A stretch of DNA of 64,000 nt. Origin: Chitinophaga filiformis (GTDB lineage Bacteria > Bacteroidota > Bacteroidia > Chitinophagales > Chitinophagaceae). The DNA is taken from the NCBI RefSeq assembly GCF_021646545.1, contig NZ_JAKIRP010000013.1:184110-248109 (forward strand), in the 5' to 3' direction. Each line of letters opens with the position of its first letter. Within the stretch, counting starts at the first letter, position 1. A model generated the notes under the pieces. The model was not told the origin of the DNA. It saw nothing but the letters and a program-made list of their open reading frames with translations, and did not search any database. Made by a program: the position numbers and the translations under genes. Positions 1-8,563 of this stretch are shown in pieces.

Positions 1-1
1 G

Positions 2-91
2 CGTAATAGGCTTACGCATTCTTTAGATTTATTGGGTAAGGTACCAGGCCAATATCTGCAGCATTTCTCCGCAAAGATAGCTAAAGAATAA
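2..91 (+). CDS. C-terminal tail of an unidentified protein (cut by window edge)
   Basis: An open frame runs in from the left edge for 29 residues and stops at 89-91. It contains the stretch LDLLGKVPGQYLQHFSAKIA, which reads like a genuine amphipathic helical C-terminus. It is too short to assign to a family. The next gene lies on the same strand about 270 bp downstream. It could also be a chance open frame. Confidence 0.35.
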   Translation, partial: RNRLTHSLDLLGKVPGQYLQHFSAKIAKE

Positions 92-360
92 TAAAAGACA
101 ACAACATCTTTTATTTTTCCTTCATCGCATAAAAATCTGCCCACCCAGCGTAACCAATGCCGTGATCAGCCATGATAAAAACTATAATGAACCGAAATGG
201 TATCGTCGGGAAAAGCGTATTCAAAATCATATTCAGACATTTCTCAGGACGCTTAAACGTCTCCATTAGCGGACAGTCAGCGTTTAGTCCGGACGAACCC
301 GCCCTGTCGCTTTACACTATCCCCTCATTTCGTAACTTGCATTCCATACAATGTAATGTC

Positions 361-1101
361 ATGTCTTATCATGAATACCAGCCTTCCGGTACGCTACACG
401 ATTATATCGATGCCTACTGGACTTTAAGTACAGCGTCAACAGGGGCTCCGTACAACCAAACCATCTTTCCTGATGCATGTGTAGATATTATTATGAATCT
501 AGGCGATACTTGTTTGCAGGTTAATGATCATACGGTGCTCCATCCTGGAAACAATTATCTGGTAGGCCCTATGTCGGAACGGAGCCAGGTAGTTAATCCG
601 CCCGGCACTCGCTTGTTGGGGATTCGTTTCAGACCAGGCGCATTCACTTCCTTTTACAAATCACCTTTACATGAAATAACCGACAGGATCATTGAGTTCA
701 GAGACCGTAATATATTGGCGATGGCTTATACCGACAAACACATTATTACACGCATTGACCACTATTTTCGTCAGCGGTCTGCATCCGGTACAACACTGCT
801 TTCAATAATGAATTATTTACAGCAATGTAAAGGACAGGTATCTATAAATAAACTGGCCGAAATGCACCATATGTCCATACGAACACTCGAGCGTCTGGTA
901 AAGAACAGTACCGGTATTACCCTCAAGAAAACAGCCGGTATCATCCGTTTTCAGTATGCCTTGAAACAGCTTAAAGCGTATAATGCTCCCGACAGCCTGC
1001 TACGTATCGCCTTAGAGTCAGGATATTACGATCAGGCGCATCTGTCTAATGAAATAAAAAAGTACGCCGGCCTCCCTCCTTCTGCACTGCTCTCCCGCTA
1101 A
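361..1101 (+). CDS. AraC-family transcriptional regulator (DUF6597-like sensor domain)
   Basis: This is a 246-residue DNA-binding regulator. The N-terminal half begins YHEYQPSGTLHDYIDAYWTL and contains FPDACVDIIMNLG, the pattern of the DUF6597 ligand-domain family usually fused to AraC helix-turn-helix domains. The last ~85 residues form the two-HTH AraC domain, with SINKLAEMHHMSIRTLERLV as the first HTH and a second one around LRIALESGYYDQAHLSNEI. The frame stays open back to an ATG at 172, but those extra 63 residues do not match the family, so the ATG at 361, which directly opens the conserved domain, is preferred. A plausible target is the VOC gene just downstream on the same strand. The ligand is unknown. 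Confidence 0.85.
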   Translation: MSYHEYQPSGTLHDYIDAYWTLSTASTGAPYNQTIFPDACVDIIMNLGDTCLQVNDHTVLHPGNNYLVGPMSERSQVVNPPGTRLLGIRFRPGAFTSFYKSPLHEITDRIIEFRDRNILAMAYTDKHIITRIDHYFRQRSASGTTLLSIMNYLQQCKGQVSINKLAEMHHMSIRTLERLVKNSTGITLKKTAGIIRFQYALKQLKAYNAPDSLLRIALESGYYDQAHLSNEIKKYAGLPPSALLSR

Positions 1102-1140
1102 ATTGTCGTTTTTTTCCAAAAGCCCCGTAATACCTTTTCT

Positions 1141-1148
1141 TATTTTTG
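1141..1148 (+). promoter_or_regulatory. Bacteroidota -7 element for the VOC lipoprotein gene
   Basis: TATTTTTG is an exact match to the Bacteroidota TAnnTTTG -7 element. It lies 20 bp before the ATG at 1168, which supports that upstream start. No strong -33 element was seen. Confidence 0.5.
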
Positions 1149-1167
1149 TGCAGAACAACACTTCGGC

Positions 1168-1698
1168 ATGAAGACCTTTAACTTCTCACTTATTATTATC
1201 CTGATCGCTGTTGCCTGTAGCAATTCTTCCATTCAAAAAAAACGAACCATGGAACAACGACTGAGTATTCTGACAATCGGCGTAAAAGACTTGTCTGCCG
1301 TACGTACATTCTATGAACAAAAGTTCGGCTGGACGCCAGAGGCCGTAAACAAAGACATCGTGTTTTATAAGATCAATGGCAGCCTTATTTCTTTTTTCCC
1401 GGCGAAGGCGTTAGCGGAAGACGCAAAGGTGCCCTATACCGAGGGTTCTTCAGGACACTACGCTTTGGGGTATATTGTAAACAACGAAAAAGAAGTGGAT
1501 GAGCTGTTCGCGCAGCTCGAAAGTAAAGGAGTAACTATTGTAAAACGCCCGGTGAAAACGTTCTTCGGCGCCTATAGCGGCTATGTGCAGGATGTAGAGG
1601 GCAATCTGTGGGATATTGGCACTAATCCTTTAATACCGTTGGACGCTCAAAACAATGTAGTGGCACATAAGGATATACGACACCTTGAACAGCAATAG
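1168..1698 (+). CDS. VOC-family (glyoxalase-like) lipoprotein
   Basis: This is a 176-residue protein with one vicinal-oxygen-chelate (glyoxalase/bleomycin-resistance) module. From about residue 32 it shows LTIGVKDLSAVRTFYEQKFG, then GHYALGYIV, and ends with GYVQDVEGNLWDIGTNP, the usual beta-alpha-beta-beta-beta layout of these metal-dependent enzymes. The N-terminus is a hydrophobic signal ending in AVAC with Cys17, so the product is probably a lipoprotein exported to the periplasm or outer membrane, which is unusual for this mostly cytosolic family. An internal ATG at residue 28 (MEQRLS) would give a cytosolic form. The TAnnTTTG element just before 1168 favours the long form. The substrate is unknown. 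A strong terminator hairpin follows. Confidence 0.85.
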   Translation: MKTFNFSLIIILIAVACSNSSIQKKRTMEQRLSILTIGVKDLSAVRTFYEQKFGWTPEAVNKDIVFYKINGSLISFFPAKALAEDAKVPYTEGSSGHYALGYIVNNEKEVDELFAQLESKGVTIVKRPVKTFFGAYSGYVQDVEGNLWDIGTNPLIPLDAQNNVVAHKDIRHLEQQ

Positions 1699-1737
1699 CT
1701 TTCATCACATTAAATTTGACGCATTCCATAGGATATA

Positions 1738-1778
1738 AAAAAAGAGGGTGTATCAAAAGTACGATACACCCTCTTTTT
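1738..1778. terminator. Bidirectional terminator between VOC and SYLF genes
   Basis: This is a perfect hairpin: AAAGAGGGTGTATC at 1741-1754 pairs with GATACACCCTCTTT at 1763-1776 around an 8-base loop. A/T tracts on both sides let it serve both converging genes. Confidence 0.85.
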
Positions 1779-1868
1779 ATTCAGGTACGTGAAGGAGTCA
1801 GGCACTCATTTAAGCGATTCTCAGTGCTTATTTTTACTTTTGAGTTTTTCTCTTGTGCATTACCACCC

Positions 1869-2408
1869 CTACTTTGCCGTTGCGTCATAAGTAAACTTCT
1901 GTCCGCCAAGGGCTGCCTCAAGCATCAACCCACCTTTTTCCTGACTGAACACAAGCACGCCATCCCGGTATTTGACATTGGCAGCAGCTCCCTCTTTTGC
2001 TGCAATAGCTGAGGCTTGTCCGGAGAATTCAAGTTTGTTGTCCTTAAAATGATCCAGTGCAGCTTTGTCTTCAAAGAAGATCACTTCTCTGTACGCCTGT
2101 CCCCCAAATTGGAAACCAGCGGTTACCTGCAGCATTTTTGCGAGACCAATGAATTTTCCCTTTTCGTAGACAGCGCCTCTACCAGCAGCTCCGCCAACAC
2201 CGGCAGCGCCTTTACCTACGTTGGGAAAAATAACATATCCGTAGCTGTGGTCAAAAAGTGCATCCATGAGTTTGTCTGTCTCAATGAACGCGGCTTTAGC
2301 CTTTTTACTATCTTCTATAATCCTTTCTTTGTCCTGGCCTCTAACCATCAACGGAAGTAATGAACCCGCTAACACAATAATAGCAAGGCCGATCAGATAC
2401 TTTTTCAT
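1869..2408 (-). CDS. SYLF/Ysc84-like lipid-binding protein, secreted
   Basis: This 179-residue protein has a Sec signal peptide (LAIIVLAGSLLPLMVRGQ) followed by a SYLF domain, the family of Ysc84/SH3YL1-type phosphoinositide-binding proteins and their many bacterial periplasmic homologues. Diagnostic stretches are YGYVIFPNVGKGAAGVGGAAGRG, shown here only in part, the repeated glycines around QFGGQAYREVIFFEDKAALDHF, and the acidic and hydrophobic C-terminal strand. The domain takes up nearly the whole mature protein, which is normal for bacterial versions. In bacteria the function is poorly known; a lipid-binding envelope role is inferred from the family. The gene is transcribed alone and faces the VOC gene across a shared terminator. 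Confidence 0.9.
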   Translation of the reverse strand: MKKYLIGLAIIVLAGSLLPLMVRGQDKERIIEDSKKAKAAFIETDKLMDALFDHSYGYVIFPNVGKGAAGVGGAAGRGAVYEKGKFIGLAKMLQVTAGFQFGGQAYREVIFFEDKAALDHFKDNKLEFSGQASAIAAKEGAAANVKYRDGVLVFSQEKGGLMLEAALGGQKFTYDATAK

Positions 2409-2695
2409 AGCAATATCTTTTGGTTAGAAATTATAACCGGGCGCGGCAATGCATATCTGTTAAGCTGCCGGCACGATTTGTACTTCTATAACACAAGTAA
2501 TATGCCATCGGGAATTCGTGTTAAAAGATCAAGTTATCTTTATATTACATATGGGATTAATTAACACTTGTTGGCAACAATACTCTTTCGACCTATCTGC
2601 CCGATGCGTCCCCCTTGTGCAGTCTGCTTACGTGGATTGCGGTGTGTATACAGTTTTTGAAGGGATAGATAATAATACTTTAAATGAACGGAATG
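2409..2695. other. Intergenic region upstream of the SYLF gene
   Basis: This is 287 bp between two minus-strand genes. It is AT-rich and has no convincing gene. A 65-codon plus-strand open frame at 2518-2715 has no recognisable features and runs into the methyltransferase gene. Confidence 0.4.
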
Positions 2696-3511
2696 TTAAT
2701 CAACATTCACCGTAACCCGTAAATAAGTAGCCGGAATTACTGTACCATTCCCCGATCCGTTTTTGTTCTGACTGTTAAATAGCGCCTCCAGCTCCTGTTG
2801 TAAATCCTCCGATCTTCCCTCCCGCTCAGCAGCGTCAAAAGCATTCATCGTAGGTCCATAGAAATTTCTAAATACTGTAACAAATTCAGCCGGTGAAAAC
2901 GGCGCAACAAAAGTATAAGTGTCTTTCTCAAATGATATATTCTCTTTGGGTATACCTGCGTTTCCAAAACGTTCAATCACATTACTTTCAACACCCCAGG
3001 TCATCGGACTGATAAACCCTTCTGGCGGAGGAGGTGTGTAAGATGAACTGATCTTCAGTATTTGCGCCACAAGGGTCGGATCGCCAGGGATCCAGTTACC
3101 CATCACTATTTTTCCTCCTGGTTTTGTTACACGAACCATTTCCTTCGCAACATCAAAGGGCTTTGGTGCAAACATGGCCCCGAAGATGCTAACCACCATG
3201 TCAAAGGTTTTATCTGGCAATTCACCTAAACTGCTTGCATCTCCCTCCTGGAATACACAATTAGTGAGCCCCTCCTGTTTAGCTCTTTGCTTGCCCGCTT
3301 CAACAAGATTTCCTGCAATGTCAACGCCTAGAACCTCTGCGCCGCTTTTTGCTTCAGGGATTGCAGTAGTGCCATCTCCACAGCCCAGATCAAGCACTTT
3401 CATCCCCTTCGCAACACCAATTTTAGACACCAGTTCTTCTCCACTTTGACGCATGGTCTGAGCAATACGTGTAAAGTCTCCTTTTTCCCATAATGCTTTG
3501 TTTGGATTCAT
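2696..3511 (-). CDS. Class I SAM-dependent methyltransferase
   Basis: This is a 271-residue cytosolic methyltransferase of the Methyltransf_11/25 type. Motif I (VLDLGCGDGTTA, from about residue 39) binds S-adenosylmethionine, the acidic residue of motif II sits in VLGVDIAGN, and FQEGDASSL and MVVSIFGAMFAP correspond to the later SAM-site motifs. A C-terminal insert (from MTWGVESNVIERFG onward) resembles methyltransferases that act on small molecules. The substrate cannot be inferred from sequence. The gene stands alone on the minus strand. The start fits the family, since the usual N-terminal helix begins right after it. Confidence 0.9.
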   Translation of the reverse strand: MNPNKALWEKGDFTRIAQTMRQSGEELVSKIGVAKGMKVLDLGCGDGTTAIPEAKSGAEVLGVDIAGNLVEAGKQRAKQEGLTNCVFQEGDASSLGELPDKTFDMVVSIFGAMFAPKPFDVAKEMVRVTKPGGKIVMGNWIPGDPTLVAQILKISSSYTPPPPEGFISPMTWGVESNVIERFGNAGIPKENISFEKDTYTFVAPFSPAEFVTVFRNFYGPTMNAFDAAEREGRSEDLQQELEALFNSQNKNGSGNGTVIPATYLRVTVNVD

Positions 3512-3929
3512 ACTGTTTTATTTTAAATGCTTAAAAAATTGCTGCCATTTATCGGGGTCTGGCAACCCGGATTGGCTCCCCGGAAATGTCAGCGGTATTA
3601 GAAGATTTATAAAGTAACAAAAGCCAGCCGCGACTGGTTCAACATCCTGCTGAATTTTCCTCAGACGGCCTGGTTAACAAACAACCTGTTTAACCTGGTC
3701 ATGCAAAGCCGTTTAATACCATCCGATGCATGTTCTGCGACAAAACTAAAGGTTTCCACCTATGCTGACGATTGTCTGTCAGCATAAAAGATCATAGATG
3801 CAAAACGAATATCTGCTGCCTGAAAAGTTATTTAACATTAGCAAATGTTTAGCATCCCCCGTGTAAGAAAAACAATTATATTCGTTATGATATATTTTTT
3901 TTAACCCAGACACAAAAGAACCATTATCT
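3512..3929. other. Intergenic region between divergent genes
   Basis: This stretch of about 420 bp separates the methyltransferase from the small secreted protein. An open frame without an ATG near its start runs from about 3607 to 3786 on the plus strand and encodes RDWFNILLNFPQTAWLTNN. It could be a remnant of a lost gene, but no family was recognised. The promoters of the two flanking genes must lie here. Confidence 0.35.
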
Positions 3930-4319
3930 ATGAGAAAGTTGTTCCCTATCGCATTAATGCTATGCGCTGTCTTTTCTTTATCCAGTTTTGCTCCTGTACG
4001 TTCTGACGCCCCGCTGATCAAAAAGAGTGCATACAGGTACTCCTTTCCGATCACTGGTACAACAGATGGTACACCAGGCGCCGGCACGCAGGCCGGCATC
4101 ATTGCCTACGAAATAAATGGCAGTGGTACTATACCATCTTCTATTACGTTCAGAACGCTGTCGGGAACTTCACTGGGAACTTATCCTTTTAGCCTCAGCT
4201 CTCCGGGGAACTACCTGGCTGGAGGCATGAAAACGCAAACGTCTATTACAGCGGTGTACTTTCACATCAGCACTGCCTGTGGTACCGGATATTGCCTGGA
4301 GTTTATTGGCGGTGTTTGA
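3930..4319 (+). CDS. Small secreted protein of unknown function
   Basis: This is a 129-residue protein with a clear signal peptide (RKLFPIALMLCAVFSLSSFA). The mature part is rich in Gly, Ser, Thr and Pro, has strand-like stretches (SITFRTLSGTSLGTYPFSL, SITAVYFHIST), and contains two cysteines near the C-terminus (ACGTGYC). No known family was recognised. A collapsed copy of the same kind of gene lies about 90 bp downstream at 4410-4496, which suggests a local duplication of this small family. The product is likely periplasmic or extracellular. Confidence 0.7.
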   Translation: MRKLFPIALMLCAVFSLSSFAPVRSDAPLIKKSAYRYSFPITGTTDGTPGAGTQAGIIAYEINGSGTIPSSITFRTLSGTSLGTYPFSLSSPGNYLAGGMKTQTSITAVYFHISTACGTGYCLEFIGGV

Positions 4320-4409
4320 TCGTTTAGTTAAACTTAGCAAGAGACACAATCAGGTGTCTCCAGCATAACCGTTGATGCCACTGTCTATTTTACACCTCAA
4401 TGTATTGTT

Positions 4410-4496
4410 ATGAAAAAACTATTGCCAATGGCGCTATCAGATCATAGCACAAGCAGCTGGCCCGGGTATGTTGTTGAGTTTATAAGCCCATTTTAA
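4410..4496 (+). pseudogene. Collapsed paralogue of the preceding small secreted protein
   Basis: A 28-codon open frame begins MKKLLPMALS and ends GYVVEFISPF. The intact neighbour begins MRKLFPIALM and ends GYCLEFIGGV. The start and end of the family are therefore both present while the middle ~100 codons are missing, as expected of an internal deletion after duplication. It lies in tandem with the intact gene, and a strong hairpin follows at 4514. It could still be expressed as a micropeptide, but a deletion remnant is the simpler reading. Confidence 0.5.
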
Positions 4497-4513
4497 CTGT
4501 ACAAGTTCTTTTT

Positions 4514-4551
4514 CAACGAACCCTTTCCGCCAAGTCGGAAAGGGTTCGTTG
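4514..4551. terminator. Strong hairpin terminator
   Basis: CAACGAACCCTTTCCG at 4514-4529 pairs perfectly over 16 bp with 4536-4551 around a 6-base loop. The following T-tract is weak (CTATTTATA), but stem strength and position between genes support a terminator. Confidence 0.75.
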
Positions 4552-4718
4552 CTATTTATACTACCATATCACTATCTGTTCCTTTTAGCCACAGGGCTTA
4601 GTTATAACACTATAAGGCAAGCTTACATTACCCCTTGTCTGAGCGGTATCAGTTATTTAAATCTTCAGAATCAGTATTAATCCTGTTCTTCATCACCTTT
4701 TTCATGTTCCGTCTATTC

Positions 4719-4726
4719 TAGGTTTG
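4719..4726 (+). promoter_or_regulatory. Bacteroidota -7 element for ompW
   Basis: TAGGTTTG is an exact TAnnTTTG match. It places the transcript start about 20 bp before the ATG at 4753 and argues against the in-frame GTG at 4726 as the start. Confidence 0.55.
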
Positions 4727-4752
4727 TGTCAACAAGAAACCAAATCACAATC

Positions 4753-5388
4753 ATGAAAAAGTTACTATTATTTAACATCTTATGCTGCTTTAGTTTATTA
4801 GGGTTTGCTCAACAGAAAGGAGAATGGCGTGCACGCCTGAGAGCTACCGCTGTAGTTCCTGATGCCAGTGCTGCTATCAGTACAATAGGCGGTAGTGCTG
4901 ACATCTCAAACACGGTTATTCCGGAGCTTGATTTCACTTATTTCCTCTTTGACCGTGTGTCAGCTAACCTGATACTGGGAACGACCAAACATAAGGTAAC
5001 TGCTAAGGGTACTGCTCTTGGCGATGTGGATCTGGGCAAAGTATGGTTGCTGCCTCCTACGCTGACCTTCCTCTATCATCAGCCTGTTGGTAAAGGAATA
5101 CTACCATACGTTGGTGCAGGTGTCAACTACACTATATTCTATGGCGTAAAAGAAGGTCCTGCCATAGCAGACATCTCGTACAAGAATAAATTTGGCTTTG
5201 CCACCCAACTGGGGGTTGATATAAATATCAGTAAAAAATGGTTTATCAATATAGACGCTAAAAAGATCTGGCTGAAAACAGAAAACACTGTCACCACAGT
5301 TCCTGAAGTAGCCGGAGGCGCAACTGTATATGCAGATACGAAGATCAATCCCTGGCTGTTTAGTGTAGGTGCGGGATTTAAGTTTTAA
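4753..5388 (+). CDS. ompW: OmpW-family outer-membrane protein
   Basis: This is a 211-residue outer-membrane beta-barrel. A signal peptide (KKLLLFNILCCFSLLGFAQQ) is followed by family hallmarks: WRARLRATAVVPDAS, PELDFTYFLFDRVSANLILG, a KVWLLPPTLTFLYHQP strand, PYVGAGVNYTIFY, and a terminal strand ending in phenylalanine (SVGAGFKF) for recognition by the BAM machinery. OmpW proteins form small eight-stranded barrels with a hydrophobic channel thought to pass small hydrophobic compounds. Length and topology are typical. The start at 4753 is chosen because the signal peptide begins there and the promoter element overlaps the alternative upstream start. The gene is monocistronic, with a hairpin after the stop. 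Confidence 0.92.
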   Translation: MKKLLLFNILCCFSLLGFAQQKGEWRARLRATAVVPDASAAISTIGGSADISNTVIPELDFTYFLFDRVSANLILGTTKHKVTAKGTALGDVDLGKVWLLPPTLTFLYHQPVGKGILPYVGAGVNYTIFYGVKEGPAIADISYKNKFGFATQLGVDINISKKWFINIDAKKIWLKTENTVTTVPEVAGGATVYADTKINPWLFSVGAGFKF

Positions 5389-5437
5389 GAAAGCGGGGAC
5401 AAAGGCAGAATACCTTCTGCAATACTTCAAATACGAG

Positions 5438-5480
5438 ACATGTAGAAAGAGCTGCTCTTAAGTGCAGCCCTTTCTATATG
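5438..5480. terminator. Hairpin between ompW and the convergent minus-strand gene
   Basis: TAGAAAGAGCTGC at 5442-5454 pairs with GCAGCCCTTTCTA at 5464-5476 with a single A-C mismatch; ACAT/ATGT pairing can lengthen the stem. It lies in the convergent gap and is probably bidirectional. Confidence 0.55.
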
Positions 5481-5504
5481 TATTTCGAAAAAACTCCTCC
5501 CCGG

Positions 5505-6065
5505 CTATTCCTGTACCCTTGATACCAATTTTAAGGTCTTCAGATCGTAAAGTAAGATCTGATAATCGTCACCCTTATCATACCTACTGTTATTATTAGA
5601 ATCATAGTGTCCGGTAACTAGCATACCTCCGGTTTTCTCATTGACTACCCAGTCCCGTACATAAAATTTGTCGTCAGTTAACTGTGTTTTTTCCTGCCCA
5701 TCAGGAGAAAGTAAAATTATCTGAGTTGGATCCCCCCCGTCAATATGTTTACTGTTATCAAGATTCACAGTATTCGCCAGCACCATTACCTTGTTAATCT
5801 GCAAACTATCTATTTTGATCTGCGCAGTCTTGCTTATCCATCCATCCTTAGGAAAATCAATCCGTGTTGACTGGCCATTTTGCGTATTGATGAACAAAAG
5901 ATATTGACTTCTGACAGACAATTTGCCCCAATTTTCAACTTTTAAAAATGCATATGGTGTTCCCTTGATTTCTACCAACCTGTCGGAATAAAGATGATTA
6001 TATTTATCCTGTCCATAAGCCGAAATCGTAAGTATAGAAAGAAATAGGATAATGATATGTTTCAT
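5505..6065 (-). CDS. Secreted protein of unknown function, beta-propeller-like repeats
   Basis: This is a 186-residue protein that starts with a signal peptide (KHIIILFLSILTISAYGQ). The start at 6065 is preferred over a more upstream ATG because the signal begins there. The mature part is made of strand-rich segments such as YLLFINTQNGQSTRIDF, QIILLSPDGQEKTQL and YQILLYDLKTLKLVSRV, which resemble blades of TolB/WD40-like propellers. Only about three such segments are present, too few for a full propeller. An acidic Asp/Asn-rich loop (DSNNNSRYDKGDD) looks like a calcium-binding loop of the dockerin or EF-hand kind. It sits 60-odd bp after the VWA gene on the same strand, so the two may be co-transcribed. 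No specific function can be given. Confidence 0.7.
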   Translation of the reverse strand: MKHIIILFLSILTISAYGQDKYNHLYSDRLVEIKGTPYAFLKVENWGKLSVRSQYLLFINTQNGQSTRIDFPKDGWISKTAQIKIDSLQINKVMVLANTVNLDNSKHIDGGDPTQIILLSPDGQEKTQLTDDKFYVRDWVVNEKTGGMLVTGHYDSNNNSRYDKGDDYQILLYDLKTLKLVSRVQE

Positions 6066-6128
6066 TTTATGACTATTGCATTTTATGTGATTAAGTACAT
6101 TCTTTGACATGCGTACAACCTTCTTGCC

Positions 6129-7352
6129 TTAATACTTTGCATCAGCTTTTAAATGAATGTTCTTCTTTTCTGTTTGCTTCTGAATACTCTTGTATATCCG
6201 GTTTGTAAACGAGCTGTCTACTTCCGCTGATTTCCGGCTTTTAAGATCTTTCTCGATATATTCCTGCCGCTGTTTGGTAATTTTAATCAATTCCTTATTC
6301 AGACTATCTCTCTCGGCTATTTTTTGCTCAACAAACACCTTTCTTTGAGTAGCAGTCATATTTTTCATCACATCAGGCAATTCTTCTTCCTTGATAGTCT
6401 CAAGGCTTACTGACTTCTCCCTGTAATTCTCCAGCAGCTCCTTCTGACCATAATATGCAGCTTTACCCGCTTTAGTCGAATTATACTCTGCCCGTTGTGC
6501 TTTTACATTTGCCTTGGCAGCGCCGGTAATCATCTTGCTATTGGAAACTTTTTCATAGGCAACAGACTTTTCATTTGCGTTGCCATAATAGATTCTTGTA
6601 TCGTCCAACCTGTCGGACAAATCGGCAATCGCATTATCATACGGGGTGTTCACAGCTATATCATTGGCGTCCATTCCTACCTGCGCATAACTGCCCTGGT
6701 TACATGACGCTATTTCTTTCCATATCCGCATTGCTTTGCTGTCATTGCCCATCAGAATAGTATTTAACACGATATCTCTCTTTTTAGCCAGCCCACAACT
6801 TACCGGGTATTTAACATCATCCTGATAATCCATATGCGGCGAGCGGTCTCCTACCAGGAATACTGTTTTGTATGTATTATAAGCAGTGTCCCAGTTAAAC
6901 TTCGTCACCGCCTCATACAAGGCCTGGTTAACACTCTCCGGCTCATCTCCCCCACCCTCTGCCGCTATCTGCATCAGTTTTCCATATACGTCGTCTATAT
7001 CACTTGATAAAGCGACCTTCCTGGTTACAAACACATCTCCCTTATCTCGATAGAACAGCAATCCCATTTCAATGACCGGCGCCGGTTCTGCCTGCGCAAG
7101 GCTACCCGCAATTGACCATATCTTTTCTTTTGCAGCACCTATAAGGCCACTCATGCTACCGGTGGCATCTAAGGCAAATACAATCTGGATCTTCGACTGA
7201 GCAGGCCTCGGCTCCCCGGGAGCTTTATCTGGCTGTATTGTCGAAGATGGCCGTGCTTCGGTCCGGACGTTCTGCGTATAGGGATGTAAGTAACTGATAA
7301 ACAATGAGGCTCCAACAATTGTCAGAATAGGAAAGAGAATTTTCTGGCTCAT
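6129..7352 (-). CDS. Membrane-anchored von Willebrand factor A (VWA) domain protein
   Basis: This is a 407-residue protein with an N-terminal hydrophobic anchor (ILFPILTIVGASLFISYLHP) and a VWA domain from about residue 55 to 260. The metal-binding MIDAS loop reads FALDATGSM, so D62, T64 and S66 fill the D-x-S/T-x-S positions. The later VFLVGDRSPHMDYQDDVKYP stretch carries the final MIDAS acidic region. The C-terminal ~140 residues are highly charged and probably coiled-coil (TATQRKVFVEQKIAERDSLN). VWA domains mediate metal-dependent protein contacts. The periplasm-facing or cell-surface location is inferred from the anchor. The small secreted gene that follows may be its partner. Confidence 0.88.
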   Translation of the reverse strand: MSQKILFPILTIVGASLFISYLHPYTQNVRTEARPSSTIQPDKAPGEPRPAQSKIQIVFALDATGSMSGLIGAAKEKIWSIAGSLAQAEPAPVIEMGLLFYRDKGDVFVTRKVALSSDIDDVYGKLMQIAAEGGGDEPESVNQALYEAVTKFNWDTAYNTYKTVFLVGDRSPHMDYQDDVKYPVSCGLAKKRDIVLNTILMGNDSKAMRIWKEIASCNQGSYAQVGMDANDIAVNTPYDNAIADLSDRLDDTRIYYGNANEKSVAYEKVSNSKMITGAAKANVKAQRAEYNSTKAGKAAYYGQKELLENYREKSVSLETIKEEELPDVMKNMTATQRKVFVEQKIAERDSLNKELIKITKQRQEYIEKDLKSRKSAEVDSSFTNRIYKSIQKQTEKKNIHLKADAKY

Positions 7353-7574
7353 GAAAAGTTGATTTTAGGTGATACTTTACAGGATTCCCTAAAAACCAGA
7401 TTTCCATAATCGCAAGTGTTAAGAAAATCATAAAAGGCGAAAGCTTGATCTTCATTCAATCCACAGTTACCCAATGAAGTACCGGGCGACAGCAAATTGT
7501 AGCTTTTCGGCACAGGTAACGACCCAGTCAAGCCTTAAAACACACTGTAAAAATGAAAAGATACAGGCATTGAG

Positions 7575-8372
7575 CTATTCTCGTGACAACCTTCCTTCCA
7601 GGTTCAAAATCCTGATGTTCCTGAAATCTATTGGCTGTCCTTCACTCTGCAACGCAATAAACCCTGCATTCAGCAACTTCCCGTCCTGCTTCTGCTTAGG
7701 ATCATACCTGTTCACCACCGGCCCGCCAATCTGTGGTTTTGAATATCGTAATACCGTATCTCCGTTAATAATATGTGTGATCAGCGAATCGCCCAACACA
7801 ATGAGCTCCGCCTGTATCCATTCGTCTTTACTATAGGTTTTTGAAGTGGAGTTGATGCAATGCCGGGTATCCAGTTTGCCCTCATATACGATATGCGTAC
7901 CAGGAGAGCACATATTCCCGGTAGGTCTCGGCTTTCCGTCGTCCAGCCCCGCCAGGAACTGCATCTCGATGGAAATGGGCCAGTCCTGCTCTTTGGGCAT
8001 GGTACGAGGGTCCTGCGAATGATACATCACCCCGCTGTTAAGCACAGTATAAGAAGGAGCCGATTTTACCCATTCTCCTGTAAAACGGTATTCCAGTTTA
8101 AGATGGTAGTAGGAGAATGGAACTTTATAATACAGATGCCCATACTGCTCATTAAAACTGCCATATTGATCGTAACGCACCTGGATAGTGCTATCCTGTA
8201 CCCGGAAGGTATTCCCGAAATTATCCCCGGTTTCGTGATGGTGGATCTTGACGATCCAGTCATTAATATCCCTGCCGTTAAATAACGGCGTCCATTGTTC
8301 CTGTGCCCGGGCCACATACTGAAACATGACAGCCGGCAGCAGAAAAGCCAGCATTCGTAGCTTGTTTATCAT
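7575..8372 (-). CDS. DUF1080 (3-keto-disaccharide hydrolase-type) secreted protein
   Basis: This 265-residue protein has a signal peptide ending around ARAQ and a single DUF1080 domain. Characteristic pieces are WTPLFNGRDINDWIVKIH at the start, FTGEWVKSAPSYTVLNSGV, and WPISIEMQFLAG, plus the C-terminal strand RNIRILNLEGR. The fold is a concanavalin-like beta-sandwich. Some members hydrolyse 3-keto-glycosides, acting with glucoside 3-dehydrogenases, but no such partner is encoded nearby, so the substrate is unknown. The length is normal for the single-domain form. It is probably periplasmic. The gene is transcribed alone, divergently from the NmrA-type reductase gene at 8564. Confidence 0.88.
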   Translation of the reverse strand: MINKLRMLAFLLPAVMFQYVARAQEQWTPLFNGRDINDWIVKIHHHETGDNFGNTFRVQDSTIQVRYDQYGSFNEQYGHLYYKVPFSYYHLKLEYRFTGEWVKSAPSYTVLNSGVMYHSQDPRTMPKEQDWPISIEMQFLAGLDDGKPRPTGNMCSPGTHIVYEGKLDTRHCINSTSKTYSKDEWIQAELIVLGDSLITHIINGDTVLRYSKPQIGGPVVNRYDPKQKQDGKLLNAGFIALQSEGQPIDFRNIRILNLEGRLSRE

Positions 8373-8563
8373 AACGGTTAATAAGTGGTAAGCTTAAATA
8401 TAGTCAGAAATTATTTCTTTTTCATCTCCTGTCACTGGTGAACCCATCCTCTTATTTCTTGTTATAGATTAATATCCAGGACTGGAAATGCTGCCAACTT
8501 TGTGTCATTCATCGAAAGATACATTATTTCTTAACCGGCCCCCAAACCACAAAACACATAATT

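Noticed and set aside
2016..2360. 114-codon plus-strand frame opposite the SYLF gene
   Set aside because: It is fully antisense to a well-recognised gene and its translation has no domain features.
2518..2715. 65-codon frame in the gap upstream of the SYLF gene
   Set aside because: No recognisable features, and it overlaps the end of the methyltransferase gene.
3607..3786. Open frame without start codon containing DWFNILLNFPQTAWL
   Set aside because: No start and no recognised family. Possible remnant, but not strong enough to call as a gene.
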